Source of the DNA: UBA6927 sp022447855
Lineage (GTDB): Bacteria > Chloroflexota > Dehalococcoidia > Lucifugimonadales > UBA6927
Direction of reading: 5' to 3'
DNA: 52,233 nucleotides
Assembly: GCA_022447855.1 (NCBI GenBank)
Contig: JAKUTX010000012.1
Span: forward strand, 1-52,233
The first letter of the stretch is position 1; every line of letters begins with the position of its first letter. The position numbers and the translations under genes were made by a program. Below the pieces are notes generated by a model. The model was given only the letters and a program-made list of their open reading frames with translations. It made no database searches and was not told where the DNA came from. Positions 34,448 through 41,979 of this stretch are shown here, piece by piece.

Positions 34448-35950
34448 CTATTCATCAGCCCAATCTGATGCTCTTGAAACCGCTATTTTCCATTTAGAAT
34501 ACAAATCTTCACGCTCATCAATAGTTATTCTTGGTTCAAAAACCACATCGCTCCTCCATCGATTCGCAACTTCTTCAATTGACCCCCAAAATCCTACAGC
34601 TATGCCAGCCATATTAGCAGCGCCCAAACCAGTAGATTGCATAATCGATGATCTTTCAATAGGCACCCCAAGTATATCTGCTTGCATCTGCATCAGTAAT
34701 CTGTTTTCAGATCCACCACCATCTACTCGCAACGTTGAAATCTTTTGACCAAAATCCTTTTGCATTGACTCTAGAACATCTCTCGATTGAAATGCAATCG
34801 ATTCCAAAGTTGCTCTTGAAATATGTCCACTATTACTACCTCGGGTTAATCCGAATATTGAACCCCTAGCATACATGTCCCAGTATGGTGCACCTAAACC
34901 AGAAAATGCGGGAACTACAAACACACCTCCATTAGTTGAAACAGAAGATGCCAAAGTTTCTACATCTTCTATCTCTTCAATAATACCCAAACCATCTTTA
35001 AGCCATTGAACGGCGGCTCCTGTAGAAAAAATACTTCCTTCTAGAGCATAAGTGATTTCGGAATCTATTCCCCATGCAGGAATTGTAATCAATCCTTCAG
35101 TAGAAACCGTAAGCTTTTCCCCAGTATTTAAAAGTAAAAAAGACCCTGTTCCATAAGTATTCTTCGCAGATCCAGAAGAAATACACCCTTGACCAAATAA
35201 AGCACTTTGTTGGTCTCCGATTACACCCGAAATTGGCAGGCTAGATTCCTCAAATAGTCCCAGAGTAGCGTCCCCGAAAATCCCCGCCGAAGGTTGAATT
35301 TCGGGCAACAATTTTCTCGGGATTTCTAAAATGTCTAAAATTAAATCATCCCAATCTTTTGTATGCAAATTCAACATCATAGTCCGACTTGCATTCGTGA
35401 TATCAGTTACGTGATTTCTGCCTCGGGTTAAATTCCATATTATCCAAGTGTCTACGGTCCCAAATAGCAATTCTCCTCTTTGAGCTCTAACTTGCCCTTC
35501 AGGAATATGGTCAAGAATCCATCGGAGTTTAGTGGCTGAAAAATAAGCATCAATAGGTAATCCCGTCCTATTACGGATCTCATCGTTCAACCCTTTAGAT
35601 ATTAATTCTTCACAAATTGTTGATGTTCTTCTACATTCCCATACTATGGCATTAGAAACTGGGGTCCCCGTTTCTTTTTCCCAAACTAAAGTAGTTTCAC
35701 GTTGATTAGTTATCCCCAATGAAACACATTCAGATGGATGGACATTAGCGTTTCTGAATGCTTCTAATATTGCATATTCACAAGATTCAAATAATTCTAC
35801 AGGGTCTTGATCAACCCAGCCTGGTGTAGGATAGATTTCTTTCACTCCTCTATATCCTTGACCACACACATCACCATCCTGATTTACAACGAGTGCTGTA
35901 GTACCAGTTGTTCCCTGATCTATAGACAAAATATATTTTTTTGAGTTCAT
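34448..35950 (-). CDS. glpK: Glycerol kinase
   Basis: Phosphorylates glycerol to glycerol 3-phosphate. The 500-residue FGGY kinase has SIDQGTTGTTA at the start, NQRETT with the Arg-Glu pair that contacts glycerol, GTVDTWIIWNLT, GVIGDQQSALFGQ (catalytic Asp) and RVDGGGSENRLLMQMQADI in the ATP domain. Length and motifs match glycerol kinase rather than xylulokinase. The near-consensus -35 TTGACA and a poor -10 are close to the start, and there is no ribosome-binding site, so the mRNA leader is very short. No glycerol facilitator or glpD is adjacent. Confidence 0.94.
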   Translation of the reverse strand: MNSKKYILSIDQGTTGTTALVVNQDGDVCGQGYRGVKEIYPTPGWVDQDPVELFESCEYAILEAFRNANVHPSECVSLGITNQRETTLVWEKETGTPVSNAIVWECRRTSTICEELISKGLNDEIRNRTGLPIDAYFSATKLRWILDHIPEGQVRAQRGELLFGTVDTWIIWNLTRGRNHVTDITNASRTMMLNLHTKDWDDLILDILEIPRKLLPEIQPSAGIFGDATLGLFEESSLPISGVIGDQQSALFGQGCISSGSAKNTYGTGSFLLLNTGEKLTVSTEGLITIPAWGIDSEITYALEGSIFSTGAAVQWLKDGLGIIEEIEDVETLASSVSTNGGVFVVPAFSGLGAPYWDMYARGSIFGLTRGSNSGHISRATLESIAFQSRDVLESMQKDFGQKISTLRVDGGGSENRLLMQMQADILGVPIERSSIMQSTGLGAANMAGIAVGFWGSIEEVANRWRSDVVFEPRITIDEREDLYSKWKIAVSRASDWADE

Positions 35951-35962
35951 ATTTGCCAGAGC

Positions 35963-35991
35963 AATTTATCTTCATATATGATTTGTGTCAA
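35963..35991 (-). promoter_or_regulatory. Promoter candidate of glpK
   Basis: On the - strand TTGACA (35991 to 35986, perfect) and TAAATT (35968 to 35963, four of six) are 17 bases apart. Transcription would begin near 35956, about six bases before the ATG. Confidence 0.4.
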
Positions 35992-36032
35992 ATAGAAGCA
36001 ACGTTAACCTAAAAACCTAGGACAAAAATTAT

Positions 36033-36407
36033 ATGCCAAAAATCCTAAATATTAATATAGATCAAATAAATCTTTCTGCAACATTAAACGATTCATCAAC
36101 TGCCCAATTAATTTGGGATTCCTTACCAATTGATGGGGCTTTGAATGTATGGGGAAAAGAAATATACTTTTCAACTCCCATACAAACACAAACGGATTCT
36201 GATTCAACAGATATCGTAAATCAAGGCAGTGTTGCTTTTTGGCCTCCAGGTAATGCAGTATGCCTTTTTTGGGGACCAACTCCTGCTAGTACTGGAGATG
36301 AATGTAGAGCAGCTAGCCCCGTAAATATTGTAGGGTCTATTAACGAAGATCTCGAAATCCTAAATTCAGTACATTCAGGAACTAAAATCATCCTTTCAAA
36401 ATTATGA
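36033..36407 (+). CDS. Cyclophilin-like fold protein (TM1367/DUF369 type)
   Basis: A 124-residue small beta-barrel protein. The segments TAQLIWDSLPIDGALNVWGKEIYF, QGSVAFWPPGNAVCLFWGPTP and SPVNIVGSI match the cyclophilin-like family typified by TM1367 (PF04126). These share the cyclophilin barrel but lack the prolyl isomerase catalytic residues; no activity is established. It ends four bases before the tenA-like gene, so both are expected on one transcript, and a small-molecule binding role near thiamin salvage is only a guess. Confidence 0.8.
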   Translation: MPKILNINIDQINLSATLNDSSTAQLIWDSLPIDGALNVWGKEIYFSTPIQTQTDSDSTDIVNQGSVAFWPPGNAVCLFWGPTPASTGDECRAASPVNIVGSINEDLEILNSVHSGTKIILSKL

Positions 36408-36411
36408 GCTT

Positions 36412-37077
36412 ATGTCATTTTCACAATCCTTAAGGTTACAATCAACTAAAATTTGGGAATCAAATACGTCCCATCCATTCATTGAAGGAATCGGAAATGC
36501 TACATTGCCAATCGAGAATTTCAGGTACTACATGCGACAAGATTACGTTTTCTTAATTGGATTTTCCAGAGTAATTTCTTTGGCATGTAGTAAAGCAAAT
36601 ACCATTGATGAAATGAAATGGTTTGCAAATCTAAACAATGAAACACTAAATGTAGAAATGAATCTTCATGTCAGTTTTTGCAAAGATTTTGGGATTTCAA
36701 AAAACGACCTAGAAAATACTCACCCGTCTAAGGCAACAAACTCTTATATTAATCATCTCTTAAACACCGCATATTCTGGGGACTCAATCGACTCAGCCGT
36801 TGCGATATTACCATGCTCTTGGGGATATTCAGAAATAGGCAAAAAACTTTCTAACTATTCCCCCCAACAGAATCAACTTACCCACCTATACCAACGTTGG
36901 ATAGACATGTATAGTTCAGAAGAATTCGAAAATTTGGCTCTATGGTTAAAAAGTTTTATTGATAAAGAATCTAAAAACCTGGATCCTATAAGGAAAAACT
37001 CATTATCCGAAAAGTTTCAATCGAGTTGCCAACATGAATACATGTTTTGGGAATCTGCATTTCATTTAAGCGACTAA
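36412..37077 (+). CDS. tenA: TenA family protein (aminopyrimidine aminohydrolase/thiaminase II)
   Basis: A 221-residue all-helical TenA protein, which salvages thiamin breakdown products by releasing hydroxymethylpyrimidine from aminomethylpyrimidine or thiamin. Active-site positions are conserved: Asp in YMRQDYVFL, the nucleophilic Cys in AVAILPCSWGYSEIG, the Tyr after it, and the C-terminal Glu in YMFWESAF. It therefore belongs to the Cys-containing TenA_C class. It lies four bases after the cyclophilin-like gene and has no clear ribosome-binding site, so translation is likely coupled. The thiazole genes are 10 kb away. Confidence 0.88.
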   Translation: MSFSQSLRLQSTKIWESNTSHPFIEGIGNATLPIENFRYYMRQDYVFLIGFSRVISLACSKANTIDEMKWFANLNNETLNVEMNLHVSFCKDFGISKNDLENTHPSKATNSYINHLLNTAYSGDSIDSAVAILPCSWGYSEIGKKLSNYSPQQNQLTHLYQRWIDMYSSEEFENLALWLKSFIDKESKNLDPIRKNSLSEKFQSSCQHEYMFWESAFHLSD

Positions 37078-37080
37078 GTC

Positions 37081-37401
37081 TTATGATTTCCGAACACCAT
37101 TGAATATAGCCGCAAATTCTAATTTGTGATCTGATTCATTAAAAACTCTATGGAATGCGCCATCACTTACTGGAATCACATCACCTCGATTAACTGAATA
37201 TTCTTTTTTATCAATTTGCATTTTGCCGGAACCACTAAAAAACACATACACTTCTTCTTGCCCAATGTGACTATGTCCAGAAGTACTCTTGCCTGGATTC
37301 AAAATAGTAATACTAGAAACCAAATTCTTCAAAGAATAATTATCATACACAATATATCTATCATCGCTTTTAACTATTTGCCACTCAAAATCATTATTCA
37401 C
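37081..37401 (-). CDS. Small cupin-domain protein
   Basis: A 106-residue single cupin barrel. Metal-binding residues are visible in motif 1 (SGHSHIGQEEVYVFFSGSG: two His and a Glu) and motif 2 (GDVIPVSDGAFHRVFN: one His). Such small cupins are isomerases, dioxygenases or binding proteins, and the ligand cannot be told. It follows the MFS transporter gene by 17 bases on the same strand and ends three bases from tenA. Confidence 0.85.
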   Translation of the reverse strand: MNNDFEWQIVKSDDRYIVYDNYSLKNLVSSITILNPGKSTSGHSHIGQEEVYVFFSGSGKMQIDKKEYSVNRGDVIPVSDGAFHRVFNESDHKLEFAAIFNGVRKS

Positions 37402-37418
37402 ATCAATCGACCTCCAAA

Positions 37419-38654
37419 TTAAAATTCTTCGGAATTCTTTTTAGTTATAAAAGTAAACAGCAAACTCCCTAAAATTATAGATATACCAGCAAAAACTAAT
37501 GCATTCTCAGGGCTATATAGTTGAGCAATAAACCCGACTAATAAACCTCCAATAGCAGATGAACCCCATCCAAGCATATGAATACTCATTACTCGTCCAC
37601 GAAATCTATCTTCGACAATGCTTTGTAAAATCGTATCATTAATTATATGGAATATCGTCCTAGACATACCAATAAAAAGTACAAAAATTAAAGCAAATAT
37701 TAATGGTTCTAATAAAGTAAATACAATTAGAGAAAACCCCAAAATCAGCCCAGAAATCAACTGCAAGTAAAGTGAGTTTTTACTACTTGAGAAAAATGCA
37801 AGCATGAACGTTGCTATTACTCCTCCAATACCCATTGCAAAAAGAAATCTGCTATAAATCAAAGCCCCTCCGCCAAAATTTTCTGCAAAAACTGGAAGCA
37901 ATGTCCCCAATGACAAACCAAAAAATCCTACCACAATACCTAAACCCATAAGACTTAATATATGAGTCCTAGCAATCATATACCTGAAACCTTCAATTAG
38001 ATCCGCGGTTAAAACAGGTTTCGAGCGACTATCAATATTACTCAAATGAGGAGAATCATCTACTAGGATAAAAAAAACTACAGTTAATAAATACATGGTA
38101 CCGATAAAAAAGAAGACCCCTTCAATATCTAGAAAACTCATTAATGGAGCAAATAAAAGTGGTCCCAAAACAGTCGCAGCACCATGTACAAAAGACTGTG
38201 CAACAATTGCATTCATCAAATGTTCCTTATTCACCAAATTGGGTATTATTGCCTGCCTAGAAGGAATATCAAATGATAAGACCACACCGTTGAGGAAAGC
38301 CAATAGCAATAAATGCCATGCTTCAATTAGTTCAAATGCAATCAAAAATGCAGTAACAATCGCTAAAACTGCAATGACACCACGAGTCTTTACAACCAAT
38401 TTCATGCGGTTCACCCTGTCAGCAACAACACCACCCCACATAGAAAAAAACAATATCGGACCCAAACCAAAAAACATTACCATACCAAGCATCAGAGTTG
38501 AGTCAGTCAACAAATGCATTAGCCAAAGACGCCCTGCAGTAAGGGCCCACATACCGAAATTTGAAAAGGCATTCCCAATCCAAAACAACCTATAATTCCG
38601 GTACCTAAAAGCTACCAATGGGTGGTTACTAATTGCTGCTTGGTCAGAAGACAT
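37419..38654 (-). CDS. MFS transporter (EntS/MFS_3-like exporter)
   Basis: A 411-residue integral membrane protein with about 12 hydrophobic segments. The start FRYRNYRLFWIGNAFSNFG and GGVVADRVNRMKLVV (the loop 2-3 MFS motif) are typical of the EntS-like drug or siderophore exporter group (MFS_3). The DSPHLS hydrophilic loop at about residue 210 divides the two halves. The substrate is unknown. It lies 33 bases downstream of the luciferase-like oxidoreductase on the same strand. Confidence 0.88.
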   Translation of the reverse strand: MSSDQAAISNHPLVAFRYRNYRLFWIGNAFSNFGMWALTAGRLWLMHLLTDSTLMLGMVMFFGLGPILFFSMWGGVVADRVNRMKLVVKTRGVIAVLAIVTAFLIAFELIEAWHLLLLAFLNGVVLSFDIPSRQAIIPNLVNKEHLMNAIVAQSFVHGAATVLGPLLFAPLMSFLDIEGVFFFIGTMYLLTVVFFILVDDSPHLSNIDSRSKPVLTADLIEGFRYMIARTHILSLMGLGIVVGFFGLSLGTLLPVFAENFGGGALIYSRFLFAMGIGGVIATFMLAFFSSSKNSLYLQLISGLILGFSLIVFTLLEPLIFALIFVLFIGMSRTIFHIINDTILQSIVEDRFRGRVMSIHMLGWGSSAIGGLLVGFIAQLYSPENALVFAGISIILGSLLFTFITKKNSEEF

Positions 38655-38687
38655 TTTAGACTCTCGTTAATAAAGACTCACTGTAAA

Positions 38688-39731
38688 TCAATCAGGATGA
38701 GTAACAGACCCCAATCCAAAGGCTTCGGCAATCAACTCGTACGATCGGGCTCTATCAGCATAGTCGTAAGTGATTGTAACGATATTGATATGATCTGTCT
38801 CATAAAGCTTCGCTACTTCCATCAATTGAGATTTTACTTGTTCGGGATCCCCATCCAAATAACCTGATCGAAACTTATTCAACCAAACTTCAACCTCCGG
38901 AGTTAAGACATAACTTGCAGCCTGATTCGGAGGAAGCAAACCAGGTTTTTCAGGGAGAATCCATCCAGCCTTGTTTAGATTCCTGCTAGAACCTAAATGA
39001 TTTGCTTTCTCTGCAGTTTCGGCACACAGAGCTTGAACAGTAACATTTAATTTTGGATGAGATAAATATCGAGAAGGCTCAAAATTATTTCTATATAATT
39101 CCGCAATAATTGGACCTCTATCTCTAATATCACCAAAAAAATCTGCAAAGGCAAATGATAACCCCAAACTAGCCGCAAGCCTTGCACTATAATCGGAGGA
39201 TCCTAACAACCAAACATCTGGGGAATCATCTGTGGTTTTACCCGGTAAAACTTTTATTCTCGCGAAAGGATGATCTGGGTCCATTGTTTTATTAAGATAA
39301 CCTAATACATCTAAAACTTGTTGTGGAAAATGCTTTACATCCATTGGTTGTTTTGGATAAGCAAGCGCAGCTGCAGTAAGCTGGTCACTACCAGGAGCAC
39401 GACCTATGCCAAGCTCAATTCTATTGGGATAGAGTGCACTCATTACACTAAATTGCTCTGCTACTTTCAAAGAGGAGTAATGAGTCAGCATGACACCTCC
39501 ACTACCAACTTGTATATGACTAGTCTTCGCAGCAATTTGCCCCATTAAAATCTCAGGACTAGGCCCAGCAAATGAGTCCGAACTATGATGTTCTGCAACC
39601 CAAAAACGCTCATACCCCCATTCTTCAACCATTTGAGCTAATTCAATAGTCGCAACTAATGCTTCTGAAGAATCTTTCCCTCGTGGAATTGGAGATTGGT
39701 CAAGACCTCCCAAATGCAAAATTGGTTCCAC
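38688..39731 (-). CDS. LLM class flavin-dependent oxidoreductase (MsnO8/YhbW-like)
   Basis: A 347-residue bacterial luciferase-like TIM barrel. Family segments: GLDQSPIPRG at the start, YERFWVAEHHSSDSFAGPSPE, VGSGGVMLTHYSSLKVAEQF and IELGIGRAPGSD, all typical of the MsnO8/YhbW group that uses FMN. A conserved GSSDYSA segment is in the middle. The cofE gene upstream raises the question of F420 use, but this subgroup resembles FMN enzymes more than F420-dependent ones. Substrate unknown. Luciferase-like enzymes are numerous in SAR202-type Chloroflexota. Confidence 0.9.
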   Translation of the reverse strand: MEPILHLGGLDQSPIPRGKDSSEALVATIELAQMVEEWGYERFWVAEHHSSDSFAGPSPEILMGQIAAKTSHIQVGSGGVMLTHYSSLKVAEQFSVMSALYPNRIELGIGRAPGSDQLTAAALAYPKQPMDVKHFPQQVLDVLGYLNKTMDPDHPFARIKVLPGKTTDDSPDVWLLGSSDYSARLAASLGLSFAFADFFGDIRDRGPIIAELYRNNFEPSRYLSHPKLNVTVQALCAETAEKANHLGSSRNLNKAGWILPEKPGLLPPNQAASYVLTPEVEVWLNKFRSGYLDGDPEQVKSQLMEVAKLYETDHINIVTITYDYADRARSYELIAEAFGLGSVTHPD

Positions 39732-39803
39732 TATCTTCCCCCAAACTTTGATAAATAAACGCGATTTTTATTAATATAATGCTAATCAAATCTGAATGCA
39801 AAA

Positions 39804-40574
39804 TTACCGAAATAGATCATGGCTTTTATCTCTTATTAGAGTTGCGCTGCTAAAAAAACCCGTATCAAAATCTATACCTCTAATCACAGCTACGGGAACC
39901 TGATCTGACTTACGCATCACTATTTCTGCAGCTCCTGCAATTTCATCTACTTGAGCAATAAGAGTCGCAGTTAATTTTCTACCTTGGGAATCAGTACTCC
40001 CTTGATAATCAACAAATGGACTAATGCCTGAAATACCCAGAGCAATATTTGTTTGTCCCATTCGCCAAGGCCTACCAAAAGTGTCTGAAATAATCACGCC
40101 CACATTGAACCCTTCAGTTAAATCTGCAATTTGGCTCCTTATAAGATCAGCAGACTTATCGGGATCTTCAGGAAGCAAACACGCAACTCCGTCTCCAGGG
40201 ACATTTGACAAATCAATTCCTGCATTCGCACAAACAAATCCATGTTTAGTTTCAGTAATTATTACCCCTCTATCGATATCCATACGTATAATTGTTTTAC
40301 TTTCGGAGAGAATTAACTCTATCAACTGAGGATTCTTTTCCATTTTCAATCCCAAATTTTTTGCAAAAGATGAAGGTTGAACATCCTTTAATGAAATTAA
40401 TCGGTTTTCAGATTTTGAAACAATTTTTTGAGCTACAACTATTACATCATTCTCCATTATAGGAGTATTTTGGGATTCAGCTTTATACGAAATTAATCGA
40501 CCTAAATTTGTCTTGGTAGAGATTTCTGGAATTCCAGTCAAACCGAATACTTCAAACCTTGGTGCTTTTTTCAT
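39804..40574 (-). CDS. cofE: Coenzyme F420-0:L-glutamate ligase CofE
   Basis: Adds glutamate residues to F420-0 with GTP, forming F420-1 or -2. The 256-residue protein from the ATG at 40574 shows FGLTGIPEI, DVIVVAQKIVSKSE, ETKHGFVCANAGIDLSN, LLPEDPDKSA, VGVIISDTFGRPWR and GQTNIALGISG, all diagnostic. It is the stand-alone form, not the FbiB fusion. I start at 40574 because GGGGGA lies a little upstream; an ATG at 40607 would add 11 residues. It shows that the organism makes coenzyme F420. Confidence 0.92.
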   Translation of the reverse strand: MKKAPRFEVFGLTGIPEISTKTNLGRLISYKAESQNTPIMENDVIVVAQKIVSKSENRLISLKDVQPSSFAKNLGLKMEKNPQLIELILSESKTIIRMDIDRGVIITETKHGFVCANAGIDLSNVPGDGVACLLPEDPDKSADLIRSQIADLTEGFNVGVIISDTFGRPWRMGQTNIALGISGISPFVDYQGSTDSQGRKLTATLIAQVDEIAGAAEIVMRKSDQVPVAVIRGIDFDTGFFSSATLIRDKSHDLFR

Positions 40575-40626
40575 GTTTCCGTTCCCCCAATTAGCATGAA
40601 AATTCATTAACGAACTAATATCAACA

Positions 40627-40635
40627 TGTTATACT
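40627..40635 (+). promoter_or_regulatory. Extended -10 candidate of the CitE-like gene
   Basis: TGTTATACT: TGn plus TATACT (five of six). It ends 13 bases before the ATG at 40649, so the transcript leader would be about six or seven bases. No ribosome-binding site is visible before that ATG. Confidence 0.45.
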
Positions 40636-40648
40636 CAAATCAATAATT

Positions 40649-41566
40649 ATGTCAGACTATAACAAAACCAAACTTAGAGATATAAACATTCTCAGAAGTC
40701 CTATGTTCATCCCTGGCAACAGGTCTGAAATGCTGAAAAAAGCACTTTCACTTAATCCAGATGCTTTCATCCCAGACCTTGAAGATTCAGTAAACATTGA
40801 AGATAAATCCACTGCCAGAAAAACAGTTCATGATTTTTTACCATTAATGCACTCCGCAAAGATTCCTGTAATACCAAGAATTAACTCGATCGAATCTGGT
40901 TTATTTTTAGATGATCTAAAAGCTGTAATCGGCCCGTATATTTCAGCAATTTCTATCGGAAAAATTAACTCTTCTGATGATATTAAATTCATTGAATCAG
41001 AAATGGCGAATTTGGAAACTGAAAACCAGATCACTCCTGGGCACACGAAGCTAATCCCATGGATTGAAACATCTAAGGCAGTATTACAGGCATTTGAAAT
41101 ATGTTCTTCATCTACTCGAATCATTTCGGTAGCTTTCGGTGCAGAAGACTTTACTGAAGATATGGGTATTCAAAGACAAGATGATGAAAGTGAAGTGGAA
41201 TTTGCGCGTAATTTTACATGCATTGCCGCAAAAGCTGCTAATATCACTTCATTAGATTCTCCTTATTTCAAATTCAAGGATACAGCTGGTCTTTCAAAAA
41301 ATTGCTCTCTAGCAGCAAAAATAGGATTTACTGGAAAATTTGCGATCCACCCATCACAGATCGATCAAATCAATCAAACATTCTCCCCATCACAGCAATT
41401 GATTAATGAAGCAAAAAATGTACTAGCTGCTGCAAAAAATGCATCAAAAAATTCACATGGTACTACTTCAATCAATGGAAAACTTATCGATGCTCCAGTA
41501 ATAAAACGTGCAAAAAATTTGTTGCAACGAGCTGAAATAATTACTCAAACTAAGAAAAATAGTTGA
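40649..41566 (+). CDS. CitE-like CoA ester lyase (HpcH/HpaI aldolase family)
   Basis: A 305-residue TIM barrel of the citrate lyase beta-subunit-like family, which cleaves malyl-CoA, beta-methylmalyl-CoA, citramalyl-CoA or similar esters. Seen: RSPMFIPGNRSEMLKKAL, PDLEDSV with the acidic pair, PRINS with the CoA-binding Arg, PWIETSKAV with the metal-binding Glu, and FGAEDFTEDMG with the metal-binding Asp. KFAIHPSQI near the end is typical. No citrate lyase alpha or gamma subunits are adjacent, so it is a stand-alone lyase. It precedes folB by seven bases. Confidence 0.88.
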   Translation: MSDYNKTKLRDINILRSPMFIPGNRSEMLKKALSLNPDAFIPDLEDSVNIEDKSTARKTVHDFLPLMHSAKIPVIPRINSIESGLFLDDLKAVIGPYISAISIGKINSSDDIKFIESEMANLETENQITPGHTKLIPWIETSKAVLQAFEICSSSTRIISVAFGAEDFTEDMGIQRQDDESEVEFARNFTCIAAKAANITSLDSPYFKFKDTAGLSKNCSLAAKIGFTGKFAIHPSQIDQINQTFSPSQQLINEAKNVLAAAKNASKNSHGTTSINGKLIDAPVIKRAKNLLQRAEIITQTKKNS

Positions 41567-41573
41567 ACAAAAT

Positions 41574-41936
41574 ATGTACAAAATCACTTTAACTGGTCTG
41601 ACATTTTATGGATATCACGGTGTTTCCAAAGCTGAAAAAGAATTGGGACAACGATTTGTAATCGACTTGGAGATTGAAGCAGATTTGGAAGAAGCAGCCA
41701 AGGCTGATAAATTGGAAAAAACTATTAACTATGTAGAGGTTTTCGAACTAGTTGAAGAAATCTTCGAGTCCGAAACAAAAAACCTGTTAGAAAGCGTCGC
41801 CAACTCAATTGCATCAAAAATGTTAGATAAATTTAATATTGAGTCAATAACTGTTAAAATTTCCAAATCAGCGCCTCCAGTGCCACATATTAATTTTTCA
41901 AACTTCGCGATAGAAGTCTTCAAACAAAAGAATTAA
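41574..41936 (+). CDS. folB: Dihydroneopterin aldolase
   Basis: Converts dihydroneopterin to hydroxymethyldihydropterin and glycolaldehyde in folate synthesis. The 120-residue protein has ITLTGLTFYGYHGVSKAEKELGQRF, with the conserved Tyr and Glu, TINYVEVFELVE, and the catalytic Lys in VKISKSAPPVP. It overlaps none of its neighbours: seven bases after the lyase and 43 before valS. folK or folP are not in the window. Confidence 0.93.
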   Translation: MYKITLTGLTFYGYHGVSKAEKELGQRFVIDLEIEADLEEAAKADKLEKTINYVEVFELVEEIFESETKNLLESVANSIASKMLDKFNIESITVKISKSAPPVPHINFSNFAIEVFKQKN

Positions 41937-41979
41937 TCTTCATGTTGATTTGCTTGTATTTGAATTATTAAGGGGAATA

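Noticed and set aside
41950..41979. TTG start 10 codons upstream for ValS
   Set aside because: It has no ribosome-binding site, whereas AGGGG lies just before the ATG at 41980.
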